A DNA stretch of 64,000 nucleotides from Gammaproteobacteria bacterium LSUCC0096 (GTDB taxonomy: Bacteria; Pseudomonadota; Gammaproteobacteria; Pseudomonadales; Litorivicinaceae), in contig VIEA01000001.1 in assembly GCA_008087055.1 (NCBI GenBank), forward strand, positions 1,178,014 to 1,242,013. Reading direction: 5' to 3'. Positions 36,241-45,703 of the stretch are shown piece after piece. Position numbers and translations under genes: made by a program. The first letter of the stretch is position 1. Each line of letters opens with the position of its first letter. The notes under the pieces were generated by a model. That model was given only the letters and a program-made list of their open reading frames with translations, was not told where the DNA came from and searched no databases.

Positions 36241-37020
36241 TTAAGAACCTTTCGACTTCGGCCGAATCCAGGGAGCTCCCTCAAGCCACAATTTTTCTAA
36301 GAGATCTTTATCACGCTTGGTATCCATACACTGCCAAAACCCATCGTGCTTATAAGCCATTAATTCACCGATATTTAAAGCCTTTGTCAACGGCTCTCTT
36401 TCGAGGAAAGTTTCATCACCTTCAATTAAATGAAGGAACTCGGGCTCCACGACAAAGAAACCGCCATTGATCCAGCCATCGTGCAATTGTGGTTTTTCCA
36501 CAAAGCTTTGGACTCTATCTCCATCCATCTTTAATTCACCAAAACGCGCCGCGGGGCGAACAGCTGTCATTGTGATCATCTTCCCATGCGACTTATGAAA
36601 TTCGAGTAATTCATTTAAGTCCACATCACAGACGCCATCGCCATATGTTAAAAAAAAAGTACCATCCTGAACCAAATGACTGAGCCGTTTGATCCTCCCA
36701 CCTGTCATTGTCTCGTTACCCGTATCGACTAGATTTACTAACCAATCACAATCAGCTTTATGGAGGACTTCAGTTTTTCCAGACGCCATGTCAATTTTTA
36801 CATCCGATCCTAATCTTCTATAGTCTAAAAAATATTTCTTTATCACATGGCCCTTGTATCCCAAGGCCAAACAAAAATCTTTGAACCCAGCGGATCCATA
36901 CAACTGCATGATGTGCCAGATAAGCGGTTGACCGCCTACTTCGACCATAGGCTTAGGTATAACATCAGTGTATTCCGCGAGCCTAGTTCCGAGACCTCCC
37001 GCCAAAATAACTACTTTCAA
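36241..37020 (-). CDS. rfbF: Glucose-1-phosphate cytidylyltransferase (RfbF/DdhA-like)
   Basis: A nucleotidyltransferase of about 259 residues. The pyrophosphorylase loop VILAGGLGTRLAEYTDVIPKPMVEVGG starts the protein (key residues the Gly-rich loop, Arg and the KPM lysine), followed by TYGDGVCDVD, RPAARFGEL, FVEKPQ and DGFWQCMDTKRD, all typical of RfbF. It makes CDP-glucose from CTP and glucose-1-phosphate. I chose the TTG at 37020 with GGAG 7 bases upstream; a TTG at 37047 would add nine residues with no clear site. The gene is in one operon with RfbG, its next-step enzyme. Confidence 0.94.
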   Translation of the reverse strand: MKVVILAGGLGTRLAEYTDVIPKPMVEVGGQPLIWHIMQLYGSAGFKDFCLALGYKGHVIKKYFLDYRRLGSDVKIDMASGKTEVLHKADCDWLVNLVDTGNETMTGGRIKRLSHLVQDGTFFLTYGDGVCDVDLNELLEFHKSHGKMITMTAVRPAARFGELKMDGDRVQSFVEKPQLHDGWINGGFFVVEPEFLHLIEGDETFLEREPLTKALNIGELMAYKHDGFWQCMDTKRDKDLLEKLWLEGAPWIRPKSKGS

Positions 37021-37033
37021 AACAATACTCCAT

Positions 37034-37489
37034 TCATCTATGAACAATATCCCAGCTATACGGGATCCTCGGATCGCTTATTGGTCGCCTTTCAATTTCT
37101 TCAGATTTATGAGGCATAGTTGCACAATTAGCAACGATCGATGAAGTCAACCCCAAACCTTTAAACCCATTCCAAACCAACGGAGGTACCGTGACTAGCA
37201 TATAATTCTCAGGAGAAATAAATAGTTCTTGAACTATTCCATTAGTTCGGCTTCCTGCTCGGTCGTCGTATAACACAAACTTTATTTCTCCGAACACCAC
37301 TGCGTAATTTAGTGTCATTTCTTTATGCAAATGCCAAGCCTTCACCACACCAGGGTGTGTACACGAGAAATATATTTCACCAAACCGCTCAAAAGATGGA
37401 GAATCTTCTCTAAGCATGTGCATCACCTTGCCACGCTCATCAAAAATTTGCTTTAGCGGAGTAACCTTTACACCGTCAATCACTATCAA
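37034..37489 (-). CDS. RmlC/WxcM-like sugar 3- or 3,5-epimerase (cupin)
   Basis: A 151-residue double-stranded beta-helix protein. It has the segment PLKQIFDERGKVMHMLRED (with the conserved Arg-Gly and Glu), IYFSCTHPGVVKAWHLHKEMTLNYAVVFGEIK with the catalytic His of the RmlC family (HLHKEM), and VPPLVWNGF. It is shorter than RmlC (about 180 residues). In this operon it probably epimerises C3 and/or C5 of a CDP-4-keto-6-deoxyhexose. The start may be the TTG at 37489 or a GTG at 37483; the choice changes two residues. Confidence 0.82.
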   Translation of the reverse strand: MIVIDGVKVTPLKQIFDERGKVMHMLREDSPSFERFGEIYFSCTHPGVVKAWHLHKEMTLNYAVVFGEIKFVLYDDRAGSRTNGIVQELFISPENYMLVTVPPLVWNGFKGLGLTSSIVANCATMPHKSEEIERRPISDPRIPYSWDIVHR

Positions 37490-38564
37490 ACTCGAAATAT
37501 TGTTTCAACTGCTCACGACTAATCTGGATCATATCTTTTTTTTCCAGATATGCACCATACCAAGACCCTGTGGCTTTAATTGTGTCACTTACCGTCCATT
37601 TCGGCTTCCATCCCAATAACTGATTCGCTTTATCGCAGTTAAGTTGCAATAGTGATGCCTCCTTCATGCCGGTGAACTCCGGCTTCGGCTCAAGCACCAC
37701 ACTTCCCATCCCAATACTTGAGACCAAGCCTTCTGCGATGTTTTTAACCGTGGTCGCATCCGTAACCAAAGGACCAAAATTCCAAGCACCTCCATAAGTT
37801 TTAGGATCATCGATTAGAGCAGCACCTAGCATCAAATATCCGCGTAACGGCTCGAAAACATGTTGCCAGGGACGATTAGACTCTGGGTTTCTCAACTTAA
37901 TACTTTGCCGCCTCGAAATTGCTCGAATGCAATCTGGAACCAATCTATCTACCGACCAATCTCCTCCACCAATTACATTCCCAGCCCTCGCGCTAGCGCA
38001 TCCAATCCCAGAATTATTTTCAAAAAACGAGCGATAATAGGACGAAAATGCTATTTCAGCAGCAGCTTTTGACGCACTGTAAGGATCATGTCCACCCAAT
38101 TTATCTGATTCCCGATATCCCCAAATCCACTCAAGGTTTTCGTAACACTTATCAGAAGTCACGAATACGAGCGATCTAACCGAGCGGCACGCCTTCACCG
38201 CTTCCAGTAAATTAATCCCGCCAAGTACGTTTACCTCAAAAGTTGTTCTAGGGTCTTGATACGACGGCCTAACAAGCGCCTGCGCAGCTAAATGGAATAC
38301 GAAATCCGGAGATAATTCTTGGAATGCGCTATTAAGTTTACTAAAATCCCTAATATCCTCATACACGGTTGGTATTATCGTATTCAGCCCAAGCAGTGAA
38401 AATAAATTTTGATCAGAGGTCGGCGGCAAGGAATATCCATAGATCTCGGCCCCCAACTCTTTTAACAAAAAACTTAGCCAAGCGCCTTTGAACCCTGTGT
38501 TCCCCGTTATCAAGACTTTCCTTCCAGCATAAGATTTAGCGAGGTTTTCAAAATCGCCTAACAT
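37476..38564 (-). CDS. rfbG: CDP-glucose 4,6-dehydratase (RfbG/DdhB-like)
   Basis: An extended SDR of 362 residues, the usual RfbG length. It has VLITGNTGFKGAWL, HLAAQALVRPSYQDP, VFVTSDKCYEN with the catalytic Thr/Asp/Lys set, and HDPYSASKAAAE with the YxxxK pair. It dehydrates CDP-glucose to CDP-4-dehydro-6-deoxy-D-glucose. The product should feed the cupin epimerase and the C-methyltransferase of the same cassette. It follows the Gfo/Idh gene by one base. Confidence 0.94.
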   Translation of the reverse strand: MLGDFENLAKSYAGRKVLITGNTGFKGAWLSFLLKELGAEIYGYSLPPTSDQNLFSLLGLNTIIPTVYEDIRDFSKLNSAFQELSPDFVFHLAAQALVRPSYQDPRTTFEVNVLGGINLLEAVKACRSVRSLVFVTSDKCYENLEWIWGYRESDKLGGHDPYSASKAAAEIAFSSYYRSFFENNSGIGCASARAGNVIGGGDWSVDRLVPDCIRAISRRQSIKLRNPESNRPWQHVFEPLRGYLMLGAALIDDPKTYGGAWNFGPLVTDATTVKNIAEGLVSSIGMGSVVLEPKPEFTGMKEASLLQLNCDKANQLLGWKPKWTVSDTIKATGSWYGAYLEKKDMIQISREQLKQYFEFDSD

Positions 38565-38565
38565 T

Positions 38566-39726
38566 TTATTGATCCCCTCTCGACTTCGTTAACTTTTTGT
38601 ATATATTCCAAATCATACTATCCAATCCAGATTTTTCTGAATTCAATTTGCCGCCTAATAATTCACACAATATCGAGTTAAATGTTTCGGCCCAATCATC
38701 TCTCAAAACTCTCCAATCACAATTAACTTTTGAAAGAACGATCTCGCGAATTGCATAAGACACATCATTACCATAACCAGGATCATAGTCTTTTATCATT
38801 AAAGCCAACCACTCAATCTGAAGTTTCCGATATTCGGGCATGATCTCTGAAGTCAACACAGCGCTGGTGTAGGAATCTTCCCAGTTCAGCCTATGGTCAT
38901 AACTGCAATCTTCGATACTCTTGACAAATGCTTCGAGCATCCTTTGCAAAGACCCATCTGGCATAACCGAGTTATCAAAGTCACAGCACGAGGTTCCTCG
39001 CTCGCTAAAAAAAGTCAATGACCGCTTTCTGGATATCGCTTCTCGCGCAAGCACAACACGAAGTTTGAATTGATCAGCATGCAACAAAAATTGAACTTCA
39101 GCACCTCCTCGCAGAACTTTCATATCACCCAACCTTAAACTCACATCAAAGCCCATAAAGATCAGGATAGAAACTACATGAGGAATAACATCTTCAATAA
39201 TGGAAATAGCTGGATCATAAGTTTTTATCTCACCATACCGTCGGGCATTGGAAGCATCAGCCCAATGCACAGTAAGCTCACTATCTCCATAGCTCCGACA
39301 TACTTCACCTCTAAATTTATGGAGGATCATCGAAAAACGAAAAACCTGTGAGACACAGAAAAACTTGTCTCGAACTCGAGACATGTCTGCCAGCAGCTTG
39401 ATACTTCCAGGGTCTATACAGACCGGTTTTTCAACCAATATATTAGATGAATCAATCACTTGAATCGCTGCATGGAAGTGACGCAATGCGTTATTAACAA
39501 TAAAGCAAAGGTCGAAGTGAAGCCTATCAAAACGGACAATATTATCTGCGACGTTTATCTTTCTAGAAAAACCGGCTTCCTCAACCCATTGGGACATTCC
39601 CGCTTCGTTATTTTCAGAAACAACATAAATATTGACAGGATTGTCTAGGATTTTATCTAGCTCAAGTATGTACGCCCTAGCCCATCGACCTCCCCCAAAA
39701 ACAACAACATCAGAAATTTTCGTCAT
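38566..39726 (-). CDS. Gfo/Idh/MocA-family oxidoreductase
   Basis: A protein of about 386 residues with a Rossmann start DVVVFGGGRWARAY and the family's NILVEKPVCID, the EKP lysine motif. The middle carries an HWADAS segment and an EDVIPHVVSI segment with a His in the family's catalytic region. The last 80 residues are an extra helical tail rich in Trp and Leu. The start is probably the ATG at 39726; a GTG at 39777 would add 17 residues. It may reduce or oxidise a keto group of the CDP sugar, or its branched side chain. Substrate unknown. Confidence 0.8.
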   Translation of the reverse strand: MTKISDVVVFGGGRWARAYILELDKILDNPVNIYVVSENNEAGMSQWVEEAGFSRKINVADNIVRFDRLHFDLCFIVNNALRHFHAAIQVIDSSNILVEKPVCIDPGSIKLLADMSRVRDKFFCVSQVFRFSMILHKFRGEVCRSYGDSELTVHWADASNARRYGEIKTYDPAISIIEDVIPHVVSILIFMGFDVSLRLGDMKVLRGGAEVQFLLHADQFKLRVVLAREAISRKRSLTFFSERGTSCCDFDNSVMPDGSLQRMLEAFVKSIEDCSYDHRLNWEDSYTSAVLTSEIMPEYRKLQIEWLALMIKDYDPGYGNDVSYAIREIVLSKVNCDWRVLRDDWAETFNSILCELLGGKLNSEKSGLDSMIWNIYKKLTKSRGDQ

Positions 39727-39760
39727 CTTCCTATGCGCATTCGGCACCAACTGTTGCTCT

Positions 39761-41017
39761 CTAGTTAAAATCTGCACTCTCTACAACATCAATAACATCC
39801 CCTCGATAACCATGCGCATACAAGTAGCCTCTAATTTCCTCCGGGATATGCCAAGCGAGATTGAGAAGTACTTCAGGCTGCCCATCACCATCGAAAAGCA
39901 AATCGTCGCTAACTATTGGAATTCTTGTTCCGGGTACAAAGTGCCCAATTTTCATAGAATGCGGCTGTTCAAAAACCGCACTAATTACACTTTCATCCAA
40001 CCCTAGCAGTTGTATGAGTATAGCCGCCCTTCCAGGAAACGCTTTCGCAGCTACGCGACCATGTTTCTTAACAATTAAATCGAGTTTTTGCCTTTTTCGC
40101 AAAACCCAACAACCAACATTTTTCTGTAAAACTTCAAGTTTTGAAAAGAACTGAACCTCGCTTAGCATCAGCTTTTCTATGTTTTCAAACCTTGTAGAGC
40201 ATTCTTGTGGTGATACCTCAATAAACACCCTGATATTTCCACCGTAACGCGCGGGAAATTGAACATCCACCAGAGACCAGTTCATTTTTCGACAAACAAA
40301 ATAAAATGATGTCACGCTGTATGTTCTAGGATGCTCATGATAAAAAGTATCAAACTGATTACTTTCAATAATGGACCCTAAATAATGGTTTTCTATAATC
40401 AGAACTGTGGTATTTTTACTTAGTACAGAAATTGCTTCGGTCACTTCGAATAAATTTTCGATATGCGCAAATACATTTGTGAAACAAATAACATCTGGGT
40501 GACCGTTCTTCTCTACAAATTTTTTCGCAACTTCTTTATCAAAAAACTCTTGATAAATCGGATGTCCATTTTTTTCAGCTTGCAACGCTGCCTCAGTTGG
40601 CTCGATACCAAAAGTCAACGCCCCTTTAGACCGAAATATATCGAGAAGACTCCCGTCATTACAGCCAATATCCAATACACGCTTGCCACTTAAATCCCCA
40701 TACCGCCGGATGCAAGAATCCACAAAGTCAACCATGCCAGTCAAAACATCATTTGTTAACTTCGATCGGTAATGATATGAGCGAGGAAATAAACGCTCTT
40801 TTGGCACTTGATATCTCTGATGTGCGGTTATGCATTGATCGCAAAAAACTATTTCCAAAGGATAGGTAATACAGCGCTTTTCCAGCTGGACTGAAATAAG
40901 GTCATCACATAGCGGATTATTACCCAGATCGAGCACTGTGGTTAATTGATGATTACCACAAATCTCACACTTATCAATGCTAAAGAAACTAGCCGAATTA
41001 TCTCTCAAAAAAAACAC
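39761..41017 (-). CDS. SAM-dependent nucleotide-sugar C-methyltransferase (TylC3/NovU-like)
   Basis: A three-domain enzyme of 418 residues. The N-terminal zinc-binding part has Cys17, Cys20, Cys59 and Cys62 (CEIC and CDQC); the middle is a class I SAM domain with VLDIGCNDGSLL (114-125) and FYHEHPRTYS, a His-Glu-His element near the active site; the C-terminal 140 residues match the C-methyltransferase C-terminal domain. Such enzymes put a methyl group on carbon 3 or 5 of 4-keto sugars, giving branched deoxy sugars. With RfbF, RfbG and the cupin epimerase it forms a complete cassette for a C-methylated CDP sugar. A TTG at 41008, 7 bases after AGAGG, may be the true start. Confidence 0.88.
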   Translation of the reverse strand: MFFLRDNSASFFSIDKCEICGNHQLTTVLDLGNNPLCDDLISVQLEKRCITYPLEIVFCDQCITAHQRYQVPKERLFPRSYHYRSKLTNDVLTGMVDFVDSCIRRYGDLSGKRVLDIGCNDGSLLDIFRSKGALTFGIEPTEAALQAEKNGHPIYQEFFDKEVAKKFVEKNGHPDVICFTNVFAHIENLFEVTEAISVLSKNTTVLIIENHYLGSIIESNQFDTFYHEHPRTYSVTSFYFVCRKMNWSLVDVQFPARYGGNIRVFIEVSPQECSTRFENIEKLMLSEVQFFSKLEVLQKNVGCWVLRKRQKLDLIVKKHGRVAAKAFPGRAAILIQLLGLDESVISAVFEQPHSMKIGHFVPGTRIPIVSDDLLFDGDGQPEVLLNLAWHIPEEIRGYLYAHGYRGDVIDVVESADFN

Positions 41018-42068
41018 CTCTTAGAAAAATTTTTATCTTCCTGCAAAAAAAATAAATAACTGACAAATATGCATTTGGATACAATATATTTCCGATTAAA
41101 TTTCTGCATTTGATATATCTGATACCTGACGTCCTAGGTCGAAGAATCATATTTATATAATCAGGAACGAAATTATGCAAAGCAAAATTTTTACACAGCA
41201 AATATTGAATCAAGGGCAAGCCTGCCTTCCTATAGCAATCAATAGCCTCGACAATTCTCACACTGTGAATAAACGGATACATTGGAGACCATTCCCTCAC
41301 GCCACTCAAACTGATTATTGGTGGGTTTGCGTTATAATACGCCCTTGATCTACTGAAAGCTTTTGCGAATATTTTTATATGCGGAAAAGTGTTATCAAAG
41401 TGAGAAAACGTGCGTAAATCGCATAAGGCTTCTTCACTGATTTCATCGGTACATGAGTCCCAATTTGATTTTTTAAAAACTGAGAGAAACATCCCTCCGA
41501 GGAAGTCGAAAGAAATGTTCTTATCTAACAAGTCAAAGAAATTTAAAGGACCTTCAATGTCATAACTTGAAAACCTATCCATCGATTTGGGTAAGAATTC
41601 AGTATCAAAAGGATAGGTGAACTTCTGCAGATACTTAATATCTAGCAAGTATGCATTTACATAAAAAAAATTTACTTCCGGATTGGATTGCATCAAACAC
41701 GCAAGTCGGACAAGTCCGTCAGGCGCCAATAGATCATCATCGCCGACTAACCAACAATAGTCTCCCCTCGCGCTTTCTACTACTTTCAAAAAATTAAAGG
41801 CATGTCCCCGGTTACGTGTATTTTTTCTATACCGTATGGGCAGAACAGAAGACATCTCTCGTATAACGACCTCGGTGTTATCTTCGGAGCCGTTATCGGA
41901 GACACATACTTCAAAAGTAAAACCCGGAGGTTTTTCGCAGGAAATAATTGAATTCAGACAATTGCGAAGATGGTATCCCCGATTGTATGTAGGTATACAA
42001 ATCGATAGGTTTACGAAAGCACCAGCCTCTTCTTTGGCTCCATCATCAAAAATCTTAGACACAAGCAC
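40998..42068 (-). CDS. Glycosyltransferase, GT2 family
   Basis: A GT2 enzyme of 356 residues. The catalytic core begins at NLSICIPTYNRGYHL (20-34) and holds VSDNGSEDNTE and the metal-binding WLVGDDDLLA. The remaining C-terminal 200 residues are divergent and rich in Phe and Tyr, perhaps for acceptor or membrane contact (YLSVIYFFCRKIKIF). It follows the LIC12162-like gene and precedes the C-methyltransferase gene, which it overlaps by 20 bp. It might transfer the C-methyl sugar, but this is only positional. Confidence 0.82.
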   Translation of the reverse strand: MLVSKIFDDGAKEEAGAFVNLSICIPTYNRGYHLRNCLNSIISCEKPPGFTFEVCVSDNGSEDNTEVVIREMSSVLPIRYRKNTRNRGHAFNFLKVVESARGDYCWLVGDDDLLAPDGLVRLACLMQSNPEVNFFYVNAYLLDIKYLQKFTYPFDTEFLPKSMDRFSSYDIEGPLNFFDLLDKNISFDFLGGMFLSVFKKSNWDSCTDEISEEALCDLRTFSHFDNTFPHIKIFAKAFSRSRAYYNANPPIISLSGVREWSPMYPFIHSVRIVEAIDCYRKAGLPLIQYLLCKNFALHNFVPDYINMILRPRTSGIRYIKCRNLIGNILYPNAYLSVIYFFCRKIKIFLRGVFFER

Positions 42069-42071
42069 TCA

Positions 42072-43835
42072 CTAATCACTTAAGAGTTGAAACAATGTAC
42101 GACATAACTCACCTCTCCTATTGCGCGCAAAGCGGTCACAAAACAACAAGCGGGCTTCCTGTACCTCAGGTCGAGACCACCACTCATGCATAAAACACCA
42201 ATTACTACTAATCTCCGACGCACAAATCGCGGGTGCATCTGTGAATAAAATGCCTGCATTTATAAGTCTCTGATAGTATTTCCGAACGCTTGGCCTTACA
42301 TACGAGAGCCCGAAAGGCCAGAATGCCATTGTTGGAAAGTTAGAAGCGAGGGCCTCAAGAAATCCGGTCGAATCATAGGCATATACGACCAGTCTATTTT
42401 GTGTTAGCAATTTATGGAAAGGAGATGCATCATCAATCAATAACGTGGAGTCAAACGCCTTCAGCTTGCACATCTCTTGAAATCCCGCCCTAGAGTGATC
42501 AGGGTGCAGCCTAACAGTCAACATAGGCTTAACGTTACGTGACAAATTCCTGATGAATTCTTGGACCTCCATTAAAAAGTAAGAGTAAAGAGAATAATCA
42601 TCCCATGTATTATTCTGCGGGTTAGCAGTTGGCAACACTAATAGAAGCCCCCCGCGCTTACGAGGTCTTAGTCTCTCAGCCCCATTAAAAACCATATCTC
42701 CGCGAACATATTTAGAAGAACTATCCTCCCAACCCCATGTTAGGAATTTGTCTGCAGTTATCTCTTCAATGGTTGGATTGGCATATCGCGAGGTACCGTA
42801 ATTTGCACCATGTTGTCCAACATAGTATGGGACTCCTAAAGCTGTATGATTGGCTAACCAAAATTTAAAAACATCATTTGTATCAAAGGCATTCGAGGTG
42901 AATATAGCCCTTGGACTATTCGGCCATCTCTGGCAGGCAGCACATCTTTTTAATTCTTCAAACCCCTCTATAAAGGCTCTAGGCATGATACGAAAAAAGA
43001 TATGCCTGAATGCCTGTTCGACGCGACAATTTTTGGGACCTTCAAATTCAGAGGCTAAATAGCCCCTGGTAGTCTTATTGACTTTTGCCGTCAAATTATA
43101 TTCAACGGAATACCAGAGTTGTGGAACCTGCTTGAGTTTGAAATGTAGACATATTTTATCCCAAGGCCGTATGTAAGATTTATAAATAAATACATCTTTG
43201 GATTTTGAAAATAAACCAAGAGAAAAGCTTACGCCACTTAGAATCCAATCCAAAATTTTATCTTTCAAAAAAAAATTTTTAATTTTAGATTCAATTGGCT
43301 GATGTTTAACTAAGATAACTTGACAGGAATCTCTAAACAAAAGTTTTGTAATATACCCATAAATCATGCTATTCCACGCGCGGTCACCAGGCTGATTTCT
43401 CGCTTCATGAGAACCAATTGCGGTCAAATATTCTAGACACGGTTGATATGCGATATAACGGTTCGCACCCATAAGTTCGATTGCCTTCTCTACTGTCCGC
43501 ACTCGATTAATAGTGAGCAGTAAAGTTCTGCGAAACCAATGCCCGATCAATATTTTCCAATACCGTTCGCTGCGATCAATGCCATGGTAATCATTTAAAA
43601 TTTTTACAGCCTCAGGAAAAAGCTTACCCTCCAGCACCACCCTCAATTCATGATCGCGCGCTCTCTCAGCCTCATCGAGACCATAGTGTGGCATCAACGT
43701 TATATTTTTTTCGTCTATGAAATCGATATCGCCTGGCGGAAAGCATGCTTCATTAATAGCAACAATTTCACTACGGGCCGCAGGCCAAATGCGAAAGTCA
43801 TCCGCAGTTACTAAGTAGCGCGCTCGCGAGCTCAT
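42072..43835 (-). CDS. LIC12162-family putative transferase (long form)
   Basis: A 587-residue protein typical in length for the LIC12162 group. It has NDYHGIDRSERYWKILIGHW in the N-terminal third (key residues His and Trp), VGQHGANYG around residue 340, LTWGWED, and a C-terminal TVRLHPDH and DSTGFLEALA that recall GT-B donor sites. No membrane helices or signal peptide are present. Such proteins lie near sialic-acid-like genes and are thought to be transferases, with no firm biochemistry that I know of. The gene overlaps the ABC flippase gene by 4 bp. The second, shorter relative is at 12164-13432. Confidence 0.78.
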   Translation of the reverse strand: MSSRARYLVTADDFRIWPAARSEIVAINEACFPPGDIDFIDEKNITLMPHYGLDEAERARDHELRVVLEGKLFPEAVKILNDYHGIDRSERYWKILIGHWFRRTLLLTINRVRTVEKAIELMGANRYIAYQPCLEYLTAIGSHEARNQPGDRAWNSMIYGYITKLLFRDSCQVILVKHQPIESKIKNFFLKDKILDWILSGVSFSLGLFSKSKDVFIYKSYIRPWDKICLHFKLKQVPQLWYSVEYNLTAKVNKTTRGYLASEFEGPKNCRVEQAFRHIFFRIMPRAFIEGFEELKRCAACQRWPNSPRAIFTSNAFDTNDVFKFWLANHTALGVPYYVGQHGANYGTSRYANPTIEEITADKFLTWGWEDSSSKYVRGDMVFNGAERLRPRKRGGLLLVLPTANPQNNTWDDYSLYSYFLMEVQEFIRNLSRNVKPMLTVRLHPDHSRAGFQEMCKLKAFDSTLLIDDASPFHKLLTQNRLVVYAYDSTGFLEALASNFPTMAFWPFGLSYVRPSVRKYYQRLINAGILFTDAPAICASEISSNWCFMHEWWSRPEVQEARLLFCDRFARNRRGELCRTLFQLLSD

Positions 43836-45658
43836 TGAGTATAAATGTTGTCAATCTGGCTACAGGTGTGCATGGTTCTAAACATAGGGTTGGCATCCAA
43901 CAACTCTTCATATCTACCCTGGCCGGTCAAACAGCCGTCCTCCAAGACATAGATAGCGTCGCAATTTTTCAGCGTGGACAGTCTGTGAGCGATCAGAATC
44001 ACCGTCACAGACGGCCTTAGGCCATAAATAGAATCCATAACCAAATTTTCAGTCACGGTATCAAGTGCGTTTGTAGCCTCGTCCATGATAAGTACGAGAG
44101 GCTGTCTATACAGAGCACGAGCGATCCCGAGTCGTTGCCTTTGCCCACCAGAAAGCTTTACACCTCTCTCTCCAACCGATGTTTCATAACCCAGGGGCAG
44201 CTCGTTCACAATAAAATCATGTATGCATGCTTGTTTAGCAGCTTCGACTACCAAACCCATGTCTATTTCGGTCTGATCATAACCAAAAGCTATATTTGAA
44301 GCTAGACTCCCGTCGGAAAGATAAATAGATTGCGAAACATATCCCACACAACTACCCCAGCCTAACTTGGTTTCAGGACTTAAAATATTACCCCCAATCC
44401 TTATGCACCCCTTATCAGGCGTATGCAAGCCGAGTATCAAATCAATCAAGCTAGACTTCCCACTCCCTGTGGGACCAACAAAACCAACTATTGTGCCCGG
44501 AGGAATTACTAAATTGATATTCTTTAAAATTGGGCGTTTAGGGTCGTAATTAAAAAACAGATCCACGATTTCTATCGACCCTGCGAGAGTCTCCTCGCGC
44601 TCCGCGCTACCATTAAACGCACAAAAAGTTTTTTCCCTGAGATCACCTACAACCACGTCTAAAGACGGCCCGATAAATCTAAGTTGCATTACAGATGCAT
44701 AAATTTGCTGCAAAGCAGGCATAAGGCGATAAGCGGTAAAAGCAAATAATGCAACGACAGGAATCGCTCCACTCATTGACCCATCCCTTCCTACCAAATA
44801 GAGCAAAACTAACTGCATCCCGCCAAAAGCGATTATCTCCAGCCCAAATCTAGGTAATTGAGCAAGACTTTGTGCGTTAGCTTGAAATTTGGAGTTCAAT
44901 GCCGCGGGCCGAGAAAACTTCTCCACATATTTATATTCAAGTCCAGCGGCCTTTATTTCCTTTATTGCCCCGAATGACTCGCTAACCGAGTGGAACCTAT
45001 CAGCATTAGCCTTCAACCTCAAACGTCCTTGGCTATCTATCGCATTATTAACTAAGCGAAATATTAAACCATACATGATTATCAAGCCCGCAGCTCCGAA
45101 TAGAGATATAGCCGGCTCTATTGCCACAACCATAATCAATAAAGCTAACGCTACTGCACCTTGCGCTACAATGGTGACGAAGGGAACTAATGCATTACTC
45201 ACAACAAGGCTCACCTCAGAAAGAATTGTTTTACCCATTTCTGCGCTGTTTTTTTCTAAGTGCCATTTATAGTCCCTGTATATATAGGACTGCATCACCT
45301 CACAACTGATTTTATATTCTAAATAATGAGTAAATTTAAGAACGCGATAAGTAACAAAAGCTTTAAATAAAATACTTACGACGAGAGCTATAAAAACCAA
45401 AACACCAAGAAAAAACAAAAATGGTTTATAGCCATCTACTCCAAAATTACTTGAAATTAAAAAGATTGCCTCTAACCATCCATTTTCTCTTATTATATCG
45501 GGATTCATTAATACTGTAATAAATGGCAATATTGATACAACGCCTATAGTATCAATAAATGCCATTAATAGGATGAGAAGCAATAATCCATAAAAACTCC
45601 TTTTTTCCATAAAAGAAAAAAGATACCAACATTTAAAACAGTTATTTTTAAATGACAC
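43832..45658 (-). CDS. ABC transporter, PglK/MsbA-like lipid-linked glycan flippase
   Basis: A half-transporter of 608 residues with an N-terminal membrane domain of about six helices and a C-terminal ATPase. Walker A is GPTGSGKSS (395-403), the Q-loop region is VGYVSQSIYLSDG, the signature is KLSGGQRQRLGIARAL (501-516) and Walker B is LIMDEATNALD (523-533), with a His switch in AHRLST. The N-terminus aligns well with PglK, so the GTG at 45658 was kept rather than the later ATG at 45610. PglK flips undecaprenyl-PP-linked oligosaccharides. No Wzx or Wzm/Wzt gene is seen in the locus, so this is the best candidate for export. Confidence 0.85.
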   Translation of the reverse strand: MSFKNNCFKCWYLFSFMEKRSFYGLLLLILLMAFIDTIGVVSILPFITVLMNPDIIRENGWLEAIFLISSNFGVDGYKPFLFFLGVLVFIALVVSILFKAFVTYRVLKFTHYLEYKISCEVMQSYIYRDYKWHLEKNSAEMGKTILSEVSLVVSNALVPFVTIVAQGAVALALLIMVVAIEPAISLFGAAGLIIMYGLIFRLVNNAIDSQGRLRLKANADRFHSVSESFGAIKEIKAAGLEYKYVEKFSRPAALNSKFQANAQSLAQLPRFGLEIIAFGGMQLVLLYLVGRDGSMSGAIPVVALFAFTAYRLMPALQQIYASVMQLRFIGPSLDVVVGDLREKTFCAFNGSAEREETLAGSIEIVDLFFNYDPKRPILKNINLVIPPGTIVGFVGPTGSGKSSLIDLILGLHTPDKGCIRIGGNILSPETKLGWGSCVGYVSQSIYLSDGSLASNIAFGYDQTEIDMGLVVEAAKQACIHDFIVNELPLGYETSVGERGVKLSGGQRQRLGIARALYRQPLVLIMDEATNALDTVTENLVMDSIYGLRPSVTVILIAHRLSTLKNCDAIYVLEDGCLTGQGRYEELLDANPMFRTMHTCSQIDNIYTQ

Positions 45659-45703
45659 AAGATGTACCTAAACGAAGAATTTGATGAACGAAACTTATGA
45701 TAA

